Assembly (NCBI RefSeq): GCF_002156705.1
Contig: NZ_CP019893.1
Coordinates: forward strand, 3,410,001 to 3,474,000
Origin: Natrarchaeobaculum aegyptiacum
GTDB taxonomy: Archaea > Halobacteriota > Halobacteria > Halobacteriales > Natrialbaceae
Direction of reading: 5' to 3'
DNA: 64,000 bases
Part shown: positions 50,029 to 60,102 of the stretch, piece after piece
Layout of the letters: each line of letters opens with the position of its first letter
Numbering within the stretch: position 1 is the stretch's first letter
Program-made: the position numbers and the translations under genes
Notes under the pieces: generated by a model
Told to the model about the DNA's origin: nothing
Database searches by the model: none
What the model saw: the letters and a program-made list of their open reading frames with translations, nothing else

Positions 50029-51611
50029 GGCAACCACCTTGTGAGTCGCCGCTGAACGTTCGTCAGCCCGAGCATGAAGCGCGCGAACCAGCGCGGCGAG
50101 ACGCCCGGCGGCGCGTCCAGCGGGCCGATCCGCGAGGTCGCGATCGTCCGGGCGTCGACGTACCGTCGGAGCCCCTCCGGGCCGTGGCGGCGTCCGAGTC
50201 CCGAATCGCCGAAGCCGCCCATCGGCGCGTCAGTCGCCGCCCAGCCGACGGTGTACGGATCGTTGACGCAGACGGTGCCACAGTCGATTTGGCGGGCGAC
50301 CGCACGACCGCGCTCACGGTCGGTCGTCCAGACGCTTGCGTTCAGTCCGTACTCGGAGTCGTTCGCCCGCTCGATCGCCTCGTCGACGCCCGAGACCGGG
50401 TGGACGGAAACGACGGGACCGAACGTCTCCTCGCAGGCGACCCGCGAGTCGGGATCGACGTCCGTCAGGATCGTCGGCTCGTAACAGAACGGGCCGACGT
50501 CGGGACGGGCGCGGCCACCCGAGAGCAGCGATCCGCCGTCCGCAACCGCGCGCTCGACGTGCTCACGGACGCTCTCGAGGTGATCGCCGTCGATCAGCGA
50601 GCCGACCTCGGGACCGTAATCGAACTCGAGACCGAGGTCGAGACGCCGCGTAGCCCCGACGAGAGCGTCGAGGAACTCGTCGTACCGCCGATCGTCGACG
50701 TAGATCCGTTCGGGAGCGAGACAGAGCTGTCCTGCGTTGGTGAACGCACCCTTGACCGCGCCGCGAGCGGCCGTCCCGGGATCGGCGTCGTCGAGGACGA
50801 GCATCGGGTTCTTCCCGCCGAGTTCGAGCGAGCAGCCGATCAGGTTCCGGCCGGCCCGCTCGGCGACCGTTCGACCCGTCTCGGTGCCGCCGGTAAAGGC
50901 GACGTAATCGACCTCGTCGATCAGCGCGGGACCAACTGTCGCCCCGTCGCCGGTAACGATCTGGAAGAGGTCGTCCGGCAGACCGGCCTCCGCCAGCAGA
51001 TTCGCGAGCGCCAGCGCGATAAACGGCGTGCGCTCGTCGGGTTTACAGACGACGGCGTTGCCGGCGAGCAGGGCAGGGATCGCGTCGGTCATCGCGAGCG
51101 TTAGCGGGTAGTTCCACGGCGAAATCACGCCGACGACGCCGACGGGATCGTACGTGACCGTCGCGTCCGAGGCCAGCGGCACCGCAGCCGCCCGGTCGTC
51201 GTCCGCGAGTATCGACGTCCCGTTCGTCGCGTAGTACGAACACGTCAGCGGAACGTCGAGTATCTCCTCGACGGCGTGGTGACGGGCCTTCCCGGTCTCG
51301 AGTTGCACCACGTCGAGCAACTCCTCACGGCGTTTCAGGACGAGGTCTCCGAACCGCTCGAGGACCGCCGCTCGCTGGTCGACCGGCGCCCGTTCCCAGT
51401 CGACCTGGGCCGAACGAGCACGCTCGACAGCATCCACGACGTCGTCGGCCGTACAGGCCGGAATCGCTCCGATCGTCTCGTCGGTGACTGGCGTTCGAAC
51501 CTCGAGCGAGGGCCTGTCGCCGGGCGTCTCGATGCGAGTCGCGAGCCGCTCGAGGTGCCCGCTCTTGAGGGTCGTCTCCTCGACGATCCGTGATCCGCTC
51601 GTCCGTGACAT
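50025..51611 (-). CDS. Aldehyde dehydrogenase (succinate-semialdehyde dehydrogenase-like)
   Basis: The 528-residue NAD(P)-dependent ALDH has the cofactor loop VGVISPWNYPLTLAM, FTGGTETGRTVAERA, the general-base motif LELGGKNPMLVLDDAD and the nucleophile NAGQLCLAPERIYVD. EETFGPVVSVHPV follows. The start at 51611 (MSRTSGSRIVEETTL) gives the usual size plus a 30-residue N-terminal tail. The frame stays open far upstream through the antisense of the kinase gene but is not coding there. It is translationally coupled to the SDR gene downstream (GTGA overlap). Confidence 0.92.
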   Translation of the reverse strand: MSRTSGSRIVEETTLKSGHLERLATRIETPGDRPSLEVRTPVTDETIGAIPACTADDVVDAVERARSAQVDWERAPVDQRAAVLERFGDLVLKRREELLDVVQLETGKARHHAVEEILDVPLTCSYYATNGTSILADDDRAAAVPLASDATVTYDPVGVVGVISPWNYPLTLAMTDAIPALLAGNAVVCKPDERTPFIALALANLLAEAGLPDDLFQIVTGDGATVGPALIDEVDYVAFTGGTETGRTVAERAGRNLIGCSLELGGKNPMLVLDDADPGTAARGAVKGAFTNAGQLCLAPERIYVDDRRYDEFLDALVGATRRLDLGLEFDYGPEVGSLIDGDHLESVREHVERAVADGGSLLSGGRARPDVGPFCYEPTILTDVDPDSRVACEETFGPVVSVHPVSGVDEAIERANDSEYGLNASVWTTDRERGRAVARQIDCGTVCVNDPYTVGWAATDAPMGGFGDSGLGRRHGPEGLRRYVDARTIATSRIGPLDAPPGVSPRWFARFMLGLTNVQRRLTRWLP

Positions 51612-51648
51612 GGCTCGATTCTCGACTCGGGAGAACCTGTAGTTTTGG

Positions 51649-54600
51649 TTAGCTGTCTGCCAGCGGAATTTCCACCACAAACACACTCCCTCTGGGGTCG
51701 TTGTCGTCGGGTTGCGGCCGACTGCCTGCGGGAGTTCGTCCCGCTCTGTCTTCGACCCAGACATCACCCCTGTACCGGTCGATAAGCGTCTGGACCAGAT
51801 ACAGACCGAGGCCGGTCCCCCCGCTGTCCAGCCCTGTCTCCCCTTCTTCGAAAATTCGCTCTTTCTGGTCGTCGGGGATCCCTGGACCATTGTCGGCGAT
51901 TCGAACCTGGGCGACGTCTCCAGACACTGTCGCGCCGACGGTAATCTCCGGTACTTCGGCGTCGTTGTGGACGATAGCATTCGAGAGCAGGTTCCGGAAG
52001 ACTGACTCGAGCATGTCGTCGGCGAGTACCTCGACCTGGGGGAGTGAGTTCTCGACGGCCACGACCGCTTTCTCGTTGGACGAGCGGATCCCGTCGATCT
52101 CGTTCTCGAGGACGCGCCGGAGGCCGACGGGCGACCGCTCGGCGCCTTGCTGGAGCAGGACCTCGGTGACCTCTCGTGCAGTCGTCGTGATGTCGACGGC
52201 TTCGCGGGCGGCCTCGAGAACCTGTCGAATGTATTCTTCGCCATCTTCTTCGACGAACGCTTCGAGTGTCTCCGCGTAGGCGAGTACGAGCTGGAGATCG
52301 TTGCGGATGTCGTGGCGGACGATTTTGTTGAGAAGCTGGAGGTTATCTCGTTGCTGCTCTATCTGTCGTTCATATTGGACACGTTCCGTGATATCGATAT
52401 TCGACTCGGCCATCAGGGTGAGCTCCCCCTCCTCGTCGAAAATCGGTGAGGCGTGTACCTGATACGTTCGCTCGTTGCCTTCCTCGTCGTAATGGACGTG
52501 CTCGACGACAGCGGAGTCGCCTGTTTCGACCACTGTCGAGAGTGGACAGTCGATTGGGTCGTCTCCCTCGTCACAGGGTTGGTCTCGTCGATGGGTAACG
52601 GCGTGGCAGGTCGTCCCTTCACTTACCTCCGCGTTCGAGTTTGCGTATTCGACTGTGTAGTCTTCCACGTCTATCACGTAGAAGGGAAACGGCAAGCTTT
52701 CGATAACCGAATCGAGGAAGTCCCGTTCTCCTTCGAGGCGGGTTTCGTACTCTTTGAGTTCGGTGACATCTCGAGCATATCCCAGTACCGCGTCTTCACC
52801 ACTCCCGGGAACCTCGTAGGGAATCTTCGTCGTCTGAAGGACCTTGGTTTCACCGTCGGCAGTGGTCAGGGTCTCTTCGTGGTCGACTTTCGGGTCGCCC
52901 GATTCAATCACCTCCAGGTCGGCTTCACGGAACTTCTCGGACTCGCTCCCACTGGGAAGAATATCCGCCTCGTGCTGACCTTCGATGTCCGATGATGTCA
53001 ATCCGTATGCATTTGCCGTCGCCTCGTTGGCCATGAGATACTCGCCGTCACGGTTTTTCACGAAAACCAGATCCGGCACGAGGTCGATGATCTGGCGGAG
53101 TTCCTCCCGGGTTTCCTCGAGTTGCTTTTCGTACTGCTTTCGCGACGTGATGTCCTGGGCGACGGCGACGTACTTCACCGGGACGCCGTCGTCGTCGGTA
53201 ATCGGCGCAATCGTCTGATTGAGTACGATCTTGTCCCCATCGGCTTTCCGATCGATCATCTCACTTTCCCACCGTTCGCCGGACTCGAGCGTCTCCCAGA
53301 ACTCCTCGTAAAAGTCGTGATCGTGTTCCCCGGACTTGAGGAGGCGGGCCGAGCGACCGATCGCCTCATCGCTCGAGAAACCAGTAATCGATTCGAAGGC
53401 GGAGTTTACGTATTCGATCGTACCGTCACTGTCGGTGATATAGACCGCATGCGCGGTTGCCTCGACGGCTTCACGAAACTGTCGAAGTTTCTCCTCGCGG
53501 TCTTTCCTGTCGGTGATGTCCTGGAAAATACCGAGAATGCTGACAACCTCCCCGTCGTCGTCATACAGGGGGTCAGCGACCGTTCTGATCCACCGGACTC
53601 GGTCCGCTGCTGTAACGATCCGCAACTCGAGATCGTACGGTTCACCTTCGGTCCGCACCGTTTCGAGTGCCCGTCTGATCGTCGCCCTATCTTCTGGATG
53701 GTAGAACTCGATTCCGTCCTCCAGTTTTACCTCCTGATCGACAGCGAGGTCGTGGATGCGATAGACTTCGTCACTCCAGTGAAGCGTGTCCTCGACGAGG
53801 TCGACCTCCCACCAGCCGATGGACGCGTTTTCCTGAGTTTTCTCGACGAGTTCACGAGCCCGTTCGAGTTCCTGTTCCCGCTCTTTTCGATCGGTAATGT
53901 CCTGAACGATACCGGTCGCCGAAACCGCATTGCCGTCCTCGAAGACGATTTCTGCCCGCTGGCGCATCCACCTGGTTTCGCCATCAGGGGTGACGATTCG
54001 ATGCTCGATATCGTAGGGTTCACCCTCGAATGCAGCGTTCCACGCCTTGTCGACCTGTGCAACGTCGTCGGGATGGATACACTCGAGAAACCGCTCGTGA
54101 TCGAGGAACCCGCGTTCGTCCTCGATACCCCACATGTCGTAGACCCGTTCAGACCAGTAGATCCGGTCGGATGAAATGTCCTTTTGCCACCAGCCAAGGT
54201 TTGCGACCTCCTGGGCCGTCTCGAGGTGTTTCTCCTGTCGCTTCCGGTCGGTAATATCACGACTACTCATGAGGATCCCGTCGACAGCCGAGTCCTCGAG
54301 CAGGTTGACGAATCGGTTTTCGTGCCACCGCCACTCTCCGTTGGCCATTTTCGTCCGTAACTCGTTGGTCACTACTTCTCCGGGTTCCTCGAGGACGGTC
54401 TCGAGCGTCTGCGCTACCTGTTCACGGTCATCTGGGTGGACGAGGTCCGCTGGGTCTTTACCGACGATATCGAGTGCAGCCGGCCCAGGGAGGTGCTCAC
54501 CTCGATGGTTCTGGAACTGTGCGACGCCATCGTCGTCAAACAGGACGACGATTTCGGACGTGTTTTCGAAAAACGTCTGCTGTCGCTCCAGCGATTGCCC

Positions 54601-55554
54601 CTGTTCTTTTCGATCCGTGATATCCCGGGCGTACACCAGCACGGAGAACTGGCTCGTTACTCCGACTCGGTGTGGCATCTGGCTGACTTCGAACGTCCGG
54701 GGTTCTCCGCTGGCCGTCGTGAGTCGCTTTTCGACGTTGTGTTTCGGTTCACCGGACTCGATGACTGCTCGAGTCTCTCGCTCGAGGTCCCACAGTTCGA
54801 CTTCGCCGGCCCCTGCCTCGTCGGGAGTCTTACCGATCAGGTCGTCGGGATCACGGTCGAACAGTTCGGCAGTTGCTTCGTTTGCGAGCAGGAATTCGCC
54901 GTTTCGATTCGTTTCGAAGACCGGATCGGGGATGAGATTGATCGCCTCACGAAGTTCCCGGCGGCGACTTTCGTAGGTGTCGTTGACGACCTGCATATCG
55001 AGGTTGATACACCGGGTTGCCGCCATTGCATCTGCAAACCCTTCTTCGATGGCCGCTTCGACCGCGTCAGGGCTACCACTCTCGGCGGCGTTGCGGGCCC
55101 TCTCGACCGTGTTCGCTTCGATCTCCTCGAGAAAGAGCGTCGCCAAGTTCCCGAACATCCCGCCAAAATGATGCAACGGCATATCCAGTTGATCGTGAAT
55201 CCGTCCGATCCGGCACCGCTGGGTGTAGTACTCTCTATCGTACGTGCCACCGGTAAGGGTCTCGAGATACTCTTCGACGACCCGACGGAGCCCGTCTTTT
55301 CCACGTGGTGATTGCTCGACGATCTCTCGAGTTCGATCGTGAGTATAGATCGACTCGAGAAACGCCTCGACGAGTTGTTCTTCTTGCGCTGAAACGACAG
55401 CGCCCAGTTTCGCCATTCGCTCCTGGTCTTCCGTATCGAAACCGACGAACGCCTTTCGCCAGGCGATTTCCTCCTCGGTAAGTCCGATCTCCGCAGCCAA
55501 CTGCTCGCCAGACTTGTCCAGACTGGTCGGTCCAGTCCCCCCTTCCGAACTCAT
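51649..55554 (-). CDS. Globin-coupled histidine kinase with seven PAS repeats
   Basis: The 1301-residue protein has no membrane segment. An N-terminal sensor globin (about 20-195; EEEIAWRKAFVGFD, RIGRIHDQLDMPLHHF with His120 as candidate proximal haem ligand) is followed by seven PAS/PAC units of about 120 residues each (about 200-1065). Most end in DITDRK-like linkers. The seventh PAS carries a cysteine pattern, TCHAVTHRRDQPC then DCPL. The kinase core (about 1070-1300) has the phospho-acceptor in VRHDIRND and the ATP-lid motifs NAIVHND, IADNGPGIP and GTGLGLYLV. It likely integrates O2/NO or redox with other ligands. No response regulator is adjacent. A TATA-like gcatttaacc lies 25-30 bases upstream. 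Confidence 0.92.
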   Translation of the reverse strand: MSSEGGTGPTSLDKSGEQLAAEIGLTEEEIAWRKAFVGFDTEDQERMAKLGAVVSAQEEQLVEAFLESIYTHDRTREIVEQSPRGKDGLRRVVEEYLETLTGGTYDREYYTQRCRIGRIHDQLDMPLHHFGGMFGNLATLFLEEIEANTVERARNAAESGSPDAVEAAIEEGFADAMAATRCINLDMQVVNDTYESRRRELREAINLIPDPVFETNRNGEFLLANEATAELFDRDPDDLIGKTPDEAGAGEVELWDLERETRAVIESGEPKHNVEKRLTTASGEPRTFEVSQMPHRVGVTSQFSVLVYARDITDRKEQGQSLERQQTFFENTSEIVVLFDDDGVAQFQNHRGEHLPGPAALDIVGKDPADLVHPDDREQVAQTLETVLEEPGEVVTNELRTKMANGEWRWHENRFVNLLEDSAVDGILMSSRDITDRKRQEKHLETAQEVANLGWWQKDISSDRIYWSERVYDMWGIEDERGFLDHERFLECIHPDDVAQVDKAWNAAFEGEPYDIEHRIVTPDGETRWMRQRAEIVFEDGNAVSATGIVQDITDRKEREQELERARELVEKTQENASIGWWEVDLVEDTLHWSDEVYRIHDLAVDQEVKLEDGIEFYHPEDRATIRRALETVRTEGEPYDLELRIVTAADRVRWIRTVADPLYDDDGEVVSILGIFQDITDRKDREEKLRQFREAVEATAHAVYITDSDGTIEYVNSAFESITGFSSDEAIGRSARLLKSGEHDHDFYEEFWETLESGERWESEMIDRKADGDKIVLNQTIAPITDDDGVPVKYVAVAQDITSRKQYEKQLEETREELRQIIDLVPDLVFVKNRDGEYLMANEATANAYGLTSSDIEGQHEADILPSGSESEKFREADLEVIESGDPKVDHEETLTTADGETKVLQTTKIPYEVPGSGEDAVLGYARDVTELKEYETRLEGERDFLDSVIESLPFPFYVIDVEDYTVEYANSNAEVSEGTTCHAVTHRRDQPCDEGDDPIDCPLSTVVETGDSAVVEHVHYDEEGNERTYQVHASPIFDEEGELTLMAESNIDITERVQYERQIEQQRDNLQLLNKIVRHDIRNDLQLVLAYAETLEAFVEEDGEEYIRQVLEAAREAVDITTTAREVTEVLLQQGAERSPVGLRRVLENEIDGIRSSNEKAVVAVENSLPQVEVLADDMLESVFRNLLSNAIVHNDAEVPEITVGATVSGDVAQVRIADNGPGIPDDQKERIFEEGETGLDSGGTGLGLYLVQTLIDRYRGDVWVEDRAGRTPAGSRPQPDDNDPRGSVFVVEIPLADS

Positions 55555-55763
55555 GGAACGTACTTGTTTACAGGACGGTTAAATGCTGGCAAGTGAACTG
55601 CGACCACCGCCGAGCACCACTCACTGCGGTAGATGGTGCGTGGAGAACGTCGATCGAACCCACTTCCTGAACGCCACTCGACTACGTTCTGCCGACTACC
55701 GTCGTCACCCAACCCACCACAAATGTACAGGTATTAGTCCCGATAGACGAGAGACCTACTACC

Positions 55764-57500
55764 GTGACCGACTACCGGGAGTACTTCGGTGAAGGGGGGC
55801 TGAATGACAGGCTCGATTCGGATTCGTATGCAGCTGGAATCGGACTCAGCGAGGAGGAAATCGCCTGGCGAAAGGCGTTCGTCGGCTTCGATGGTAGTCA
55901 TGCCGAACGGCTCGAGGGGTTCGAAGACGACTTCAGAGACGTCGCAGACGAACTGGCTGACCGGTTTTACGAACACCTGGCGGACACTGGTGAAACGGCA
56001 GCCGTTATCGACCGTTCTTCCAAAGACGTCGAGGAGCTAAAGAGAACACAGAAAGCCTATCTGACGACACTGGCCGACGGTGAGTACGATCGTGAGTATT
56101 TCCGAAACCGTGCGCGCATCGGAAAGCTCCACGAGATGCTCGACATGCCGATAAAGCACTATATCGGCCAATATTCGGTCTATCACCAGCTTTTCCTCGA
56201 GATTCTCTCGGATCGGACACACGAGCGGCTGACTGCAGTGGTCGAAACAGCCCTCGAAGAAGTAGACGATATCGATTCGACGGGATCGGCAACAGGACCG
56301 AAGGTCGTTGTCGACCGGGAAGAACTCCTCCAACGCTTGCAGACAGAAGTCGACGCTGGATATCAGGAGCTGGAATCACTCCTCACCATCGTCAACCTCG
56401 ATATGCAGGTCGTCGTCGAAACGTATCTCGAATCACTGCTGACAGACCTCGAAATCGAACGTGATCGGTTTCTCGCGCTGGTCGAGAACATTCCAACGCC
56501 AGTCGTCATTATTCGGCACGCGAGCGATGCGGACCAGCAGATCGAACACGTGAACCCGGCGTTCGAACAGCTATTCGGCTACACCGTCGAGGACCTCTCG
56601 GATAAGCCGCTCGAACAGTATCTGCGGTCTCGAGACGAGTACCAGTTTCTGGAGGACGAGGAGGCCGAGCCGTGGGCTGTCCAGGACGAAACAGGAGACC
56701 GAACAGCACTCTCCGAAGACGAGGTGACACTCGAGACGAAGTTTGGCCAGCGAACGTTCCTTCGAGTATCTGCACTGGTCGACCGACCTGGGCAGGATCC
56801 GGTCGAGTATGCGTACTATCTCGACGTAACCGACCAGAAGAATCGCGAAGAGCGGCTGCAGGTACTCTCGCGGATCTTACGGCACAACATTCGCAACGAG
56901 ATCAACGTCATTTCGGGCGCGCTTTCGATGCTCCGGGAAGACGAGTTGGCACCTGAGAACCTGATCGATCCAGCCGATCGGTCTGCGGCGACGTTACTGG
57001 AAATGAGCGAGAAGATCCGGGAGGTCGAAGAACTCGTTGCGGGCGCTGCCGAGTTGCACCCAGTCGATATCGCTGAGCTGTGTGCCGACCTCCTCACCAC
57101 TCTTGAAGCGGAGTATCCGGAGTGTGAGTTCACGGTAACGGTTCCGCTGTCCGAGACACCACTCGTCAACGGCACGGACTCGCTTCGAGTCGCTCTCGAG
57201 AACGTCCTCGAGAACGGTGCGAAACACTCGAACGCAGAGCCACCATCCGTCGAGGTAACGATCGTCGAGAGTCTCGACGGCGAGCATCTCGACGTCAAAA
57301 TAGCAGACAACGGCCCTGGAATTCCGCCCGAAGAATACGAGGTATTCACCGGAGATCGCGGCTCGTCTCAGGTCACACACGCAAGCGGTCTCGGTCTCTG
57401 GACAGTCCACTGGATCGTTACAAAGATTGGTGGCACTGTTCGGTTTGACTCCAACGCTCCACGAGGGTCGGTCGTGACACTTCGGCTTCCGAAGGCCTGA
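55764..57500 (+). CDS. Globin-coupled histidine kinase with one PAS domain
   Basis: The 578-residue soluble sensor kinase is divergent from, and paralogous to, the seven-PAS kinase. Its sensor globin (about 25-210) shares EEEIAWRKAFVGFD and has RIGKLHEMLDMPIKHY with candidate haem ligand His123. One PAS domain follows (about 235-365, PTPVVIIRHASDADQ...NPAFEQLFGYT). The kinase core has ILRHNIRNEINV as H-box and ENGAKHSN, IADNGPGIPPEE and ASGLGLWTVHWIV in the ATPase domain. The start is a GTG at 55764 with an AT-rich aggtattag about 28 bases before it. The pair probably arose by duplication of the globin module. Confidence 0.92.
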   Translation: MTDYREYFGEGGLNDRLDSDSYAAGIGLSEEEIAWRKAFVGFDGSHAERLEGFEDDFRDVADELADRFYEHLADTGETAAVIDRSSKDVEELKRTQKAYLTTLADGEYDREYFRNRARIGKLHEMLDMPIKHYIGQYSVYHQLFLEILSDRTHERLTAVVETALEEVDDIDSTGSATGPKVVVDREELLQRLQTEVDAGYQELESLLTIVNLDMQVVVETYLESLLTDLEIERDRFLALVENIPTPVVIIRHASDADQQIEHVNPAFEQLFGYTVEDLSDKPLEQYLRSRDEYQFLEDEEAEPWAVQDETGDRTALSEDEVTLETKFGQRTFLRVSALVDRPGQDPVEYAYYLDVTDQKNREERLQVLSRILRHNIRNEINVISGALSMLREDELAPENLIDPADRSAATLLEMSEKIREVEELVAGAAELHPVDIAELCADLLTTLEAEYPECEFTVTVPLSETPLVNGTDSLRVALENVLENGAKHSNAEPPSVEVTIVESLDGEHLDVKIADNGPGIPPEEYEVFTGDRGSSQVTHASGLGLWTVHWIVTKIGGTVRFDSNAPRGSVVTLRLPKA

Positions 57501-57717
57501 CAGCGACGTTGTGCTGTACCCGAGGCGCAGTGTGCCAGGACGACTTCGCCTGGTTCACCTCGAAGGGCTACAGAGGGTCAGAACCGAGTACTGAACAGGA
57601 CAGCTAGTGGCGTCCCAAGCCTGAACTGCAGGATCGAACCGGCCCGCGGGGACGAATTCGACCCTGCAGTCGACGCGTGCCGGAGTAGTACAAATTTGTT
57701 CTTTTCAAATCAATCGC

Positions 57718-59418
57718 CTATCCAGCCGGCTGTCGCTCGAACTCGAGGACGACGACGCTCCCGCGTGAATCATTTTCCTCAAAGTCGAGTGTTCCTTCCG
57801 AGAGCCGAACAGTCCAGTAGACGAACCACAGGCCCATTCCGGAACCGTGGTAGAGCGCATCGATATCGGTGTTGCCTGCCAAGACATTTCGCTCCTGGGC
57901 TGGAATACCAGGACCGTTGTCCGCGATACGGAGAGTGACCGTCTCCGGCCCGGCTTCGACGACGATCGTCACGTGGGGACTGCGGTCACAGTGAACGATC
58001 GCGTTCTCTAGCAGTTCCTCGAGCGCCCGTTCGACGTCGTTTACCGCCATCGCCGTCACCGTATCCGGAGCGTCGACGTCGATCGTCGCCTCCTCGTACC
58101 GGTCCCGGACGTCGGCAGCCCGGTGACCTACCAACGTCGCCATGTCGATTGGCCGGGGCTTGGGACTCTCGGTGATCAGGCGAACGATCTCCCGTTCTTT
58201 GTCGACTTTGGCCACAAGCGACTCGCCTTCCTCCTGAATCACTCTGGCGCTTCGCGCAAGTTCGCCCTCGGTTGCCTCCTCGATGTTACTTGCATGGCCT
58301 AATACGACCGTCATGTCGTTGTGAAGGTTGTGCCGGAGGATCCGATCGAGGACCCGGAGCTGCCGTTCGCGATGCTTGCGCTCGGTGACGTCGATCTGGA
58401 TCGAGACGAACTCACAGATCTCTCCACTTTCGTCAAAAATTGGCGCGATCGTCTGCTCTGCGTGATAGTGTTCACCCGAGTTACGTTTGTTCGTGATCTC
58501 CTCTCGCCACGTCTCACCGGCGAGGATCGTCACCCACAGCCCCTCGTAATACTCCGTGTCGTGTTCTCCCGAGGAGATTATTCTGGGCGTCTCTCCGATA
58601 ACGTCCGCTTCGGTATAGCCCGTGATCTCCTCGAACGCAGGGTTCACGTAGGTTATTCGCTCATCACGATCGGTAATGTAGATCGCAGCCCCCGCAGCGT
58701 CAACGGCCCGACGAAATCGTCGCAACTCCTGTTCGTGTTCTTTCCGTCTGGTCACCTCACGCCTGACGAACAGGACGTGATTCTCCTGAGATTCCTCGAG
58801 CAGGGCAGTCCGTCCCTCGAACCACCGACGCTCGTCGTCGATCTCGAGTTCGTACTCGACCCGGTCGGGATTGCCTGTCCGGTGGGTCTGTTCGATTGCG
58901 TCGTCGATCATCGCCGCAGCCGGTGACGGGCGCACTTCCTCGACGTTTCGGCCGACGAGGTCGGCTGGCCCCTCACTGCCGCTATTCGAGAGGACGTCGA
59001 CGTATCGACTGTCGCCGTCGAACACGAAGATGTCGTCGGGCGAGGCTGCAACGGTCGCCTCGAGATGATTACGGCTTTCCTCGAGCTCTTGGTTTGTCTC
59101 TCTGATTTTCTCCTGAGTCGCGTTCTCCTGGTGGGTGTACTGCAGCAGGTAGTAGACAACCGTGACAGCCAGTATGCTTACCATGAGACCCGGGAGTTCG
59201 GCGAACTCGGGGAAGAGACCAAAAAGCGTGAACACCTGGCGAAGCGCCATCAGTGACAGCATGCCGGTGAGAAATCCAAAGCGATAGTCACGGACGCGAT
59301 AGAGGAGCACGAGCGAGATTGCGACGCCGGAAAGACGAAGCAGAATCGACGCGATCAGCGTCGGTTCGGCGAAACCGGACATACCAGCCATCGGGTATTC
59401 GAGCAAGTTAACTACCAC
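57718..59418 (-). CDS. Membrane-anchored PAS histidine kinase
   Basis: The 566-residue kinase has an N-terminal membrane part with three to four helices (about 18-95; LIASILLRLSGVAISLVLLY, LPGLMVSILAVTVVYYLL). A short coiled coil follows, then two PAS domains (about 118-225, and 230-350 with NPAFEEITGYTEADVIG). The kinase core has ILRHNLHNDMTVVLG, ENAIVHCDR, IADNGPGIPAQE and GSGMGLWFVYWTV. The GTG at 59418 is used; ATGs at 59391 or 59382 are possible alternatives because they still leave the first helix intact. It converges on the one-PAS globin kinase; all three kinases lie together without response regulators. Confidence 0.9.
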   Translation of the reverse strand: MVVNLLEYPMAGMSGFAEPTLIASILLRLSGVAISLVLLYRVRDYRFGFLTGMLSLMALRQVFTLFGLFPEFAELPGLMVSILAVTVVYYLLQYTHQENATQEKIRETNQELEESRNHLEATVAASPDDIFVFDGDSRYVDVLSNSGSEGPADLVGRNVEEVRPSPAAAMIDDAIEQTHRTGNPDRVEYELEIDDERRWFEGRTALLEESQENHVLFVRREVTRRKEHEQELRRFRRAVDAAGAAIYITDRDERITYVNPAFEEITGYTEADVIGETPRIISSGEHDTEYYEGLWVTILAGETWREEITNKRNSGEHYHAEQTIAPIFDESGEICEFVSIQIDVTERKHRERQLRVLDRILRHNLHNDMTVVLGHASNIEEATEGELARSARVIQEEGESLVAKVDKEREIVRLITESPKPRPIDMATLVGHRAADVRDRYEEATIDVDAPDTVTAMAVNDVERALEELLENAIVHCDRSPHVTIVVEAGPETVTLRIADNGPGIPAQERNVLAGNTDIDALYHGSGMGLWFVYWTVRLSEGTLDFEENDSRGSVVVLEFERQPAG

Positions 59419-60102
59419 CTAAACGGTGTCGTGTGGGTCCCTGTATTTTCAACGCGACGACCAGAATTCGTCCGTTCCATCACGGTGGGTGCGGCCTTCC
59501 CAGACGCTGGAAAACCGTCGATCGAATTGCGCACTCCATCAGAACCGCGCTGGGGGTCTGCGGACTTGCTCTGGAGCGATTGGCTTCCTCTACGCCCTGA
59601 ATGACGTGGAATCCGCCAATCGAATGTTCGCCGCGTGTGGCGTTCGAGGTTCCAACTCGTACTCAGAGGGAACCGGTGACAGTTCGAAAGACCCTCTCCT
59701 CCGACGGTCCGTGAGTTCGCCGAAGCGTCCGCACTCGGCCGAGACGTGACGCCCGAAACCGACGACGAACGGAACGTGCAGGGATTTTGGACAGTCTCCC
59801 CGGTGAGTTACTGGTCGAAGAGCAGGCGTTTCTCCCGCTCGAGATCGACGGTGAGCAGGTCCCCTCCCGGAGGTAGTCGACTGGTGCACGTCATAGCGGA
59901 GTTGTTCGGTGATCGCGCCCTGACTGCGTCTATCTTCTTCACGGCCAGCAGTGCTCGAGTCGAGGTCGATCCACCGTCGACCGGCAGACTCGAGACGCTC
60001 GCGGCTACCCACCACTGAGAGCTGTCGCAATTCAGCCCACTCCCACGGCCCAGTATCGCTCCCAGTGCTTATCACTCTCGAGCGCGAGTGTACACAGGCT
60101 TA
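59419..60102. other. 684-base intergenic stretch without a supported gene
   Basis: No frame here shows haloarchaeal coding character over any length. The best fragment is a 28-codon frame on the minus strand (59808-59894) reading LLTVDLEREKRLLFDQ before a TAA. It looks protein-like but is too short and isolated to call. The right end holds the TFB promoter: an AT-containing gtgcttatcac at about 60066-60076, some 30 bases before the ATG. Confidence 0.5.

Noticed and set aside
59590-60075. A 161-codon open frame before the TFB gene
   Set aside because: The composition is Arg/Ser/Gly-rich, it has no domain and no promoter, and neighbouring frames are equally open. Only a 28-codon fragment in another frame looks protein-like.
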